Positions 58,756-64,000 of a stretch of 64,000 nucleotides of DNA are shown here, in pieces. Within the stretch, counting starts at the first letter, position 1; every line of letters starts with the position of its first letter. Source of the stretch: Sediminibacterium goheungense (GTDB lineage Bacteria > Bacteroidota > Bacteroidia > Chitinophagales > Chitinophagaceae); the NCBI RefSeq assembly GCF_004361915.1, contig NZ_SNWP01000010.1, forward strand, positions 940,501-1,004,500, written 5' to 3'. The translations under genes were made by a program, and so were the position numbers. Under the pieces are notes generated by a model. That model was not told the DNA's origin. It saw nothing but the letters and a program-made list of their open reading frames with translations, and made no database searches.

Positions 58756-59595
58756 ATGAAGTACATGTGCATTTTAGCCTTGCTTTGTATCACAGAGTTA
58801 AAAGCACAAATAAATCTCACATTCAATAAACGTTTTGTCGAAAGTGAAGATAAATGGGTGGCTTTTAAGCCAGATAAAGACAGCTCATACCCCTTTGGAT
58901 TTATTTATATTGATGCGCAAGCGGGTTTGACACTAAATTTTGAAGGCAGTTTTAAAATTTTATCTGACGGAAGGTTTGTAGCTAAAAAATCAGACAATAC
59001 AAACACAAAAATCAGATTAGAACCCAATAATGTTTTAGTAGCATTTATTCCCGAAAATAAGTTTCAGGAACTTCAGATTTCTTTGATTCCGGATTGGCTT
59101 ACATACTATAAGACAGATACCAATTCTGTAGAACGTTTATATCGTTGGGGTTATATGTATAATGGCTGGGGGGAATGTGCAAAAGCTTTATCTTTTTTAG
59201 AGAAGGCCAAAACAATAAATTCAAAGCATAAAGGCCTTATGGTTGAACTATCTTATTCCTATAACTGCCTGGAACAATACGATAAGGCCGAAATGCTTCT
59301 GGATGAAGAAATAAAAATCAATCCGGGAGACTCCTATACCAATAAAGAGTTCATTTATACTCTTACAAAAAATAATAAGATAGCCAAAGCAACAATCCAA
59401 TTTGAAGCATTACTGACTACAGTCAAAGACAAACAATACCATGCAGAAAACTGCTATAATATTTTACAATACTATTACAAGCAAAAGGACAAAGAAAATT
59501 TTGCAAAGTGGTATAAAATACTCCAGCTACAGCCCAATCTAAGTAAGATGATCATACAGTATTCGGATAATATGAAACGAGAACTGGAAAAATAG
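58756..59595 (+). CDS. Secreted protein with tetratricopeptide-type repeats
   Basis: A 279-residue protein from ATG 58756 (MKYMCILALLCITELKAQ, signal peptide). An upstream in-frame TTG is less likely. Residues 20-120 are a beta-rich region; residues 130-270 contain TPR-like helices (GWGECAKALSFLEKAKTI, YNCLEQYDKAEMLLDEEIKI, NPGDSYTNKEFIYTLTKN). The function is unknown; TPRs mediate protein contacts. Confidence 0.75.
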   Translation: MKYMCILALLCITELKAQINLTFNKRFVESEDKWVAFKPDKDSSYPFGFIYIDAQAGLTLNFEGSFKILSDGRFVAKKSDNTNTKIRLEPNNVLVAFIPENKFQELQISLIPDWLTYYKTDTNSVERLYRWGYMYNGWGECAKALSFLEKAKTINSKHKGLMVELSYSYNCLEQYDKAEMLLDEEIKINPGDSYTNKEFIYTLTKNNKIAKATIQFEALLTTVKDKQYHAENCYNILQYYYKQKDKENFAKWYKILQLQPNLSKMIIQYSDNMKRELEK

Positions 59596-59708
59596 TATTA
59601 CTGAAGTAGAAATATTCATTTTGAAAGCTTTTCGAATGTTATTTTTATAGTTTCACCCCTATAATACTATAATCTATTATTGTTTATTACAGTCCAGCTG
59701 TGTAAATA

Positions 59709-59740
59709 AAAAATCTGAGATCTGCGATCTGACATCCAAC
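59709..59740. repeat. AATCTGAGATCTGCGATC word repeat
   Basis: Reverse-complement counterpart of the block at 57768-57800; the two enclose the genes at 58084 and 58756. Confidence 0.55.
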
Positions 59741-59747
59741 ATTTGCT

Positions 59748-59766
59748 CCGCAAACGTTTTCGAAAA
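59748..59766. promoter_or_regulatory. LacI-type operator-like site upstream of the sucrose locus
   Basis: CCGCAAACGTTTTCGAA has the central AAACGTTT dyad of LacI-family operators. It lies 80-100 bases upstream of the transporter start. A dedicated regulator gene is not seen in the window. Confidence 0.45.
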
Positions 59767-59847
59767 AAATATCTGCATTTACGTGTGGCTTCGCACCCGG
59801 AAAGCTGTTATATTACAGTATAACGCTTATCCACCCAATTGCTTGCC

Positions 59848-61200
59848 ATGTCGTTAACCAAACCCAAACTGAGTTTCTGGCAGATCATAAATATGAATGT
59901 GGGCTTCTTTGGTATACAGTACAGCTTCGGTTTACAACAAACCGCAGTGAACCCGCTGTACAGTTTTTTAGATGCCCGGCCGGAAGATCTTCCCTTACTA
60001 AATCTTGCAGGCCCTATGACGGGTTTACTCATTCAACCCATCATCGGTGCATTGAGCGATAAAACCTGGCATCCACGCTGGGGACGTCGCAAACCTTATT
60101 TTTTAATTGGTGCCATTTTCTGCAGCCTCTGTTTATTTGCCTTCCCCTTTAGCAGGGCACTATGGATGGCTGTAGGTTTATTATGGATACTGGATGCGGC
60201 TAATAATACGGCCATGGAACCCTATCGCGCGTTTATTGCCGATAAGTTGCCGGCAAGCCAGCGGGCCATGGGTTTTCTAACGCAGAGTTTTTTTACCGGA
60301 CTTGGTATCACACTCGCCAATCTTTCTCTCTTCTTTTTTCAGAAAGTAATTACTGGTCAGTCTACTACTTCTACCGGTGAGCCTGGTATTCCCTACTGGG
60401 TATATGGTTCCTTCTTTGTAGGTGCCGTTTGCTCGATTGTGTCTGTTGCATGGTCGGTCATCAAAACACTGGAGATACCGCCTACCGAAGCTGAGCTGGC
60501 AGCACTGCGGGCTGAGCATAAAGGTTTTCTGACGCCCTTTAAAGAAATATTCAGCTCTATTGTACATATGCCGAAAACCTTATGGCAACTGGGTTTGGTT
60601 TACCTCTTTCAATGGTACGCTATGTTCTGTTACTGGCAGTTTATTTCGCATAGCATTGCGCAATCGGTATGGCATACCACCGCAGAAACCAATCAGCATT
60701 TATATGAAGAAGCCGTTGGCTGGACAGGTCTGGTAAATGGTTTCTACAATATCATCACCTTCCTCTCTGCTTTCGGACTGGTATGGATGGCGAAAAAATT
60801 CGGTGCCAAACAGGTACATATTATCTGTCTGTTGCTCGCTTCTTTATCCTTGTTTATTTTACCCCATATTGAAAACAAATACTATCTCTTTGCTCCCATG
60901 ATTGGTTTTGGTATTGCCTGGGCCAGTATGATGGGTGTTCCCTATATAATGGTAGTTGGAAGTATACCCAAAGAAAAATATGGTGTATACATGGGCATCA
61001 TCAATATGATGATTGTGGTACCGATGATTATTCAAACACTATCCTTCGGCTATATCTACAAAACCTTCCTCAACAATAACCCTGCCAATGCCATCACATT
61101 CGCCGGTGCATTACTATTGGTAGCAGCATTGGCAACCATGAGAATGCGTGTTGCAAAAAATGAGGAAGAGGTTGAGATGCCGATTGCTAGCGGGCATTGA
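59848..61200 (+). CDS. Sugar transporter of the GPH/sucrose type (MFS)
   Basis: A 450-residue membrane protein with 12 predicted segments. ATG 59848 is preferred over an in-frame TTG at 59839. Signatures of the sucrose/GPH branch are GFFGIQYSFGLQQTAVNPLY, GLLIQPIIGALSDKTWHPRW, GRRKPYFLIGAIF and WILDAANNTAMEPYRAF. With fructokinase and amylosucrase downstream it probably imports sucrose (or a related glucoside) by proton symport. Confidence 0.88.
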   Translation: MSLTKPKLSFWQIINMNVGFFGIQYSFGLQQTAVNPLYSFLDARPEDLPLLNLAGPMTGLLIQPIIGALSDKTWHPRWGRRKPYFLIGAIFCSLCLFAFPFSRALWMAVGLLWILDAANNTAMEPYRAFIADKLPASQRAMGFLTQSFFTGLGITLANLSLFFFQKVITGQSTTSTGEPGIPYWVYGSFFVGAVCSIVSVAWSVIKTLEIPPTEAELAALRAEHKGFLTPFKEIFSSIVHMPKTLWQLGLVYLFQWYAMFCYWQFISHSIAQSVWHTTAETNQHLYEEAVGWTGLVNGFYNIITFLSAFGLVWMAKKFGAKQVHIICLLLASLSLFILPHIENKYYLFAPMIGFGIAWASMMGVPYIMVVGSIPKEKYGVYMGIINMMIVVPMIIQTLSFGYIYKTFLNNNPANAITFAGALLLVAALATMRMRVAKNEEEVEMPIASGH

Positions 61201-61296
61201 TCATTATTGAATTTGAAAATTTGATCCGCCTAAGGCGGATTGGAAATGCAGGCTGTTTTTATAACAAGTAGTATTTACAAGAATAAATCTACCCAC

Positions 61297-61365
61297 ATTC
61301 ACCATTGACCATTGACCATTGACCATTCACGAAAACTGACTACTCACTACTGACTACTCACTATA
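61297..61365. repeat. Word repeats CACCATTGACC and ACTGACTACTCACT
   Basis: Between transporter and fructokinase genes: iterations of ATTCACCATTGACCATTG, then ACTGACTACTCACTACTG. The second overlaps the region where the fructokinase ribosome-binding site would lie. The words are those of 2493-2540 and 6381-6444. Confidence 0.7.
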
Positions 61366-62318
61366 TGAAAATATTATGCATAGGAGAAGCACTCATTGAT
61401 ATGATCTGCACCGATAAGGGGAGCAGTCTTTCTGATGGGCAGCATTTTTTAAAGAAACCAGGAGGCGCACCTACCAATGTAGCGGCAGCCATTGCAGCAT
61501 TGGGTGCCGAGGTAGAACTGGCAGCCAAGGTTGGTAACGACCCATTTGGCAAACACCTGATTGAAGTAATGCAGGACTTCGGTGTATCGACCCGCTGGAT
61601 GCTGCAGGATACTAAAACATTCACCACATTTGCCTTTGTATCACTGATGCTGGATGGTGAACGTGATTTTGTTTTTAACCGTGGGGCCGATGGAGAGTTG
61701 AGCAGGGAAGAAACCGATGAAATACCCCTGAATGATGTAGGTATTATTCATTTTGGTTCTGCTACCGGTTTTTTACCCGGTCCCTTACAGGCTGCCTATC
61801 AGGGTATGCTGCAGAAAGCATTGTTACAGAATAATATCTTCATCAGCTTTGATCCGAACTACCGTCACCTCTTGTTTCAAAACAATACACAGACTTTTAT
61901 TGATCAGTCCTGGAACTTTTTACAGTCCTGCCATTTCTTTAAACTGAGCGATGAAGAAGCCATGCTCATAACCGGTGCCCATTCTGTTGCCGATGCTGCA
62001 GCTATACTGCTTGAAAAAACAAATGCGGTATTCACCATTACCCTTGGCAAGGAAGGTACTTTACTTGGTTATAAAGGGCAAACCTATACCATTGCCAGTA
62101 TACCCGTTACACCTGTAGATACCACCGGTGCCGGTGATGCATTTGTAGGGGCGGTACTTTATCAGCTGCACCAGAAAGCCTTAGCAGAGATACAGGCACT
62201 CAACATAGAACAATGGCAACAGATTATACACAACGCTAATAAAGCCGGTGCCCGTACCTGCGAGTACATGGGCGCTATGGAAGCATTTAAACACCTGAGC
62301 AGCGCAATCTTCGATTGA
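61365..62318 (+). CDS. Fructokinase (PfkB family)
   Basis: A 317-residue sugar kinase. N-terminal CIGEALIDM, the substrate motif GGAPTNVAAAIAALGAEV at residues 32-49, and the ATP-site motif DTTGAGDAFVGA near 250-262, whose last Asp is the catalytic base. It would phosphorylate the fructose released by amylosucrase. The GGAPTNVA and F-R-A/G-ADGEL-type residues are as in ScrK-type fructokinases. Confidence 0.88.
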   Translation: MKILCIGEALIDMICTDKGSSLSDGQHFLKKPGGAPTNVAAAIAALGAEVELAAKVGNDPFGKHLIEVMQDFGVSTRWMLQDTKTFTTFAFVSLMLDGERDFVFNRGADGELSREETDEIPLNDVGIIHFGSATGFLPGPLQAAYQGMLQKALLQNNIFISFDPNYRHLLFQNNTQTFIDQSWNFLQSCHFFKLSDEEAMLITGAHSVADAAAILLEKTNAVFTITLGKEGTLLGYKGQTYTIASIPVTPVDTTGAGDAFVGAVLYQLHQKALAEIQALNIEQWQQIIHNANKAGARTCEYMGAMEAFKHLSSAIFD

Positions 62319-62324
62319 AAGCAC

Positions 62325-62425
62325 AGCTATGAGCCTTGAGCTCTGAGCTGTGAGCAGGCATTTGATTTATAATTTATTAACCATACTAAAGAGCTCGTGG
62401 CTCATCGCTCACAGCTCGAAGCTAA
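62325..62425. repeat. GAGCTGTGAGC word block with hairpin potential
   Basis: GAGCCTTGAGCTCTGAGC and TGTGAGC are followed after 45 bases by GCTCGTGGCTCATCGCTC and ACAGCTCGAAGCT, partly complementary. It spans the gap between fructokinase and amylosucrase and ends directly before the amylosucrase start. Confidence 0.65.
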
Positions 62426-62427
62426 AT

Positions 62428-64000
62428 ATGTACCACTACACGCTCCACCAACGAATCACCCGCATCTGTGAGCAGCAGGGTTTATTGCTGAACGGCGATG
62501 ACCTGGGTTTTTATACAAGGTTATGTGCCAATGCAACGGCTATTGACAGTTTATACCGTTCATTGTATAACCATCATCTGGCATCGGATGCATTGTTTGA
62601 GCGATTATTACTTACACTGATACAAGGCCATCAGCAAAGAAATAGAGAATTGCGTAAACGTGATACAGAGAAAGCCGCAAAAGGGCAATGGTTCCTGAGC
62701 AATGAAATATGCGGCATGAGTTTATATGTTGACCGCTTCTGCGGTAAGCTGAACGATTTACCTACACGATTACCCTATCTCGAATCGCTTGGTGTAAACT
62801 TCCTCCACATCATGCCCATTTTTGAAAGTCCGGCAGGGGAAAGTGATGGTGGTTATGCAGTATCCGATTTCAGAAAAGTAGATACCCGCTTTGGTACCAT
62901 TGACGACCTGCGAGCAGTACAAAAACTGATGCAGGAAAAAGAGATGTACCTCATGCTCGACATTGTACTCAACCACACTTCTCACCACCATGAATGGGCA
63001 GTGAAAGCGAAAAAGGGTGATCCGGTGTACCAGGATTATTTCTACATGTATGATGACCGCACCCTTCCCGATCAGTTTGATGCTACCATGCCCGAAATAT
63101 TTCCGGAGAGCGCACCGGGTAGTTTTACCTGGAACAAGGAAGCAGGCAAATGGGTAATGACCGTGTTCCATAATTATCAGTGGGATCTGAACTATACCAA
63201 TCCTGCCGTGCTGGTAGATATGCTGGATAATATTTTATTCTATGCTAACCTAGGTGTTGATATTTTACGGATAGATGCACCCGCATTTATCTGGAAGCAA
63301 CTGGGTACTACCTGCCAGAACCTACCTGAAGCACATACGATTTTACGATTGATACGTCAGTGTGTGGAAGTAGCTGCACCGGGCATGGCATTACTCGGCG
63401 AAGCCATTGTGGCACCCAAGGAAATCATGAAATATTTTGGTACCGATCTGTACACAGCCAAAGAATGCGATGTGGCTTATAATGCCACACAGATGGCCTT
63501 ACAATGGGATGCGCTGGCCACAGGCGATACCCGTGTTATGCTGGCCGCACAACAGGATCTTTTACAAAAACCTTTTGGCTGTACCTGGATCAGTTATACC
63601 CGTTGCCATGACGATATTGGTTTGGGTTATGATGACAGTATGATTACCGCAGCAGGTTTTAATGCCTATGAGCACCGTAAGTTTCTGAAAGAATACTATT
63701 CAGGCACACATCCTGCATCAACCGCATCGGGTGCTTTATTCTCCGTAAACCCGAAAACACAGGATGCGCGTATCAGTGGTTCGCTGGCATCGCTCTGCGG
63801 ATTAGAGAGAGCCATCGCAGCCAATGATGAGCAAGCCATAAATATAGCTATCAGAAAAATATTACTGATGCAGGCGCAAAGTATTTTTCTGGGTGGCATA
63901 CCCATGTTATTCTATGGTGATGAAGCTGCTTATACCAATGACTACAGCTACCTGAATGATGAGGGCAAAAGTTATGATAACAGGTGGATGCACAGACCCG
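62428..64000 (+). CDS. Amylosucrase (GH13 subfamily 4), 3' end beyond the window
   Basis: The frame opens at ATG 62428 (MYHYTLHQRITRICEQ) and is open to the window end, giving 524 codons; full-length relatives are a little above 600. Signatures: NEICGMSLYVDRFCGKLNDL, GGYAVSDFRKVDTRFG, LDIVLNHTSHHHEWA, the nucleophile Asp in ILRIDAPAFIWK (about residue 280), the acid Glu in LLGEAIVAP (about 324) and the CHDDIGLGY block. Amylosucrases transfer glucose from sucrose to a glucan and release fructose, which matches the fructokinase and transporter upstream. Sucrose hydrolases of the same subfamily are an alternative. Confidence 0.9.
   Translation, partial: MYHYTLHQRITRICEQQGLLLNGDDLGFYTRLCANATAIDSLYRSLYNHHLASDALFERLLLTLIQGHQQRNRELRKRDTEKAAKGQWFLSNEICGMSLYVDRFCGKLNDLPTRLPYLESLGVNFLHIMPIFESPAGESDGGYAVSDFRKVDTRFGTIDDLRAVQKLMQEKEMYLMLDIVLNHTSHHHEWAVKAKKGDPVYQDYFYMYDDRTLPDQFDATMPEIFPESAPGSFTWNKEAGKWVMTVFHNYQWDLNYTNPAVLVDMLDNILFYANLGVDILRIDAPAFIWKQLGTTCQNLPEAHTILRLIRQCVEVAAPGMALLGEAIVAPKEIMKYFGTDLYTAKECDVAYNATQMALQWDALATGDTRVMLAAQQDLLQKPFGCTWISYTRCHDDIGLGYDDSMITAAGFNAYEHRKFLKEYYSGTHPASTASGALFSVNPKTQDARISGSLASLCGLERAIAANDEQAINIAIRKILLMQAQSIFLGGIPMLFYGDEAAYTNDYSYLNDEGKSYDNRWMHRP

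Noticed and set aside
1..64000. tRNA, rRNA or replication-origin features
   Set aside because: No tRNA cloverleaf with TTCGANNC loop, rRNA segment or DnaA-box cluster was noticed on reading; the search was by eye, so a single tRNA could be missed.

Overview
The window looks like a chromosomal segment of a Bacteroidota bacterium, most likely in or near the Chitinophagaceae. The grounds are a SusC/SusD pair, a TonB-dependent receptor with a DUF4249 partner, Bacteroidota-type lipoprotein signals, fused pectinolytic enzymes and uronate enzymes. The family assignment is an inference from gene style; no rRNA or other marker gene is present.

Layout: (1) 1-2508: the end of a GNAT acetyltransferase gene, a YcxB-like membrane protein, a small gene pair whose second member is a free-standing EF-Tu domain-3-like protein, and an unknown gene. 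(2) 2537-20004, minus strand: a tightly packed pectin/uronate operon. It encodes CE12-GH28, GH105-DUF4350, CE8-PL10, UxaB, UxaA, UxaC, a GapN-like aldehyde dehydrogenase, KduD, KduI, KdgK, KDPG aldolase and an ExuT-like transporter. Together these can de-acetylate, de-methylate and cleave pectin, then take galacturonate and unsaturated uronates to KDG, KDPG, pyruvate and glyceraldehyde-3-P. (3) 20470-35402: an unknown polytopic protein, a LacI regulator, GH43, CE8 and SusD/SusC on the minus strand, and a divergent GH9. Similar LacI-type palindromes lie upstream of the CE12-GH28 operon, SusC and GH9.

(4) 35.5-53.3 kb is an AT-richer accessory island. All its protein genes except one transposase are on the plus strand: a DUF262/DUF1524 restriction-like protein, an orphan Imm27 immunity protein, an ImmA/IrrE-DUF4411 toxin-antitoxin pair, a DUF4932 lipoprotein, several unknowns, and a more core-like TonB receptor-DUF4249 pair. 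Single genes or gene pairs are separated by copies of a composite 150-200 bp repeat, all in one orientation. The repeat ends in two inverted copies of a GC-rich imperfect hairpin. A REP-associated tyrosine transposase (RAYT, 51.26-51.84 kb) sits between copies, next to a tandem array with 223/239-bp periods. Two paralogous loci look like an empty and a filled insertion site. This RAYT-linked, cassette-like repeat island is the most unusual part of the window.

(5) 53.4-64.0 kb returns to ordinary genes: an S9 dipeptidyl peptidase, three VOC proteins, two unknown secreted proteins, and a sucrose locus (GPH-type transporter, fructokinase, amylosucrase cut by the window end).

A second unexplained layer is a set of intergenic blocks built from iterated 6-10-base words, often folding into long hairpins. 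They occur in the core regions and not in the island.
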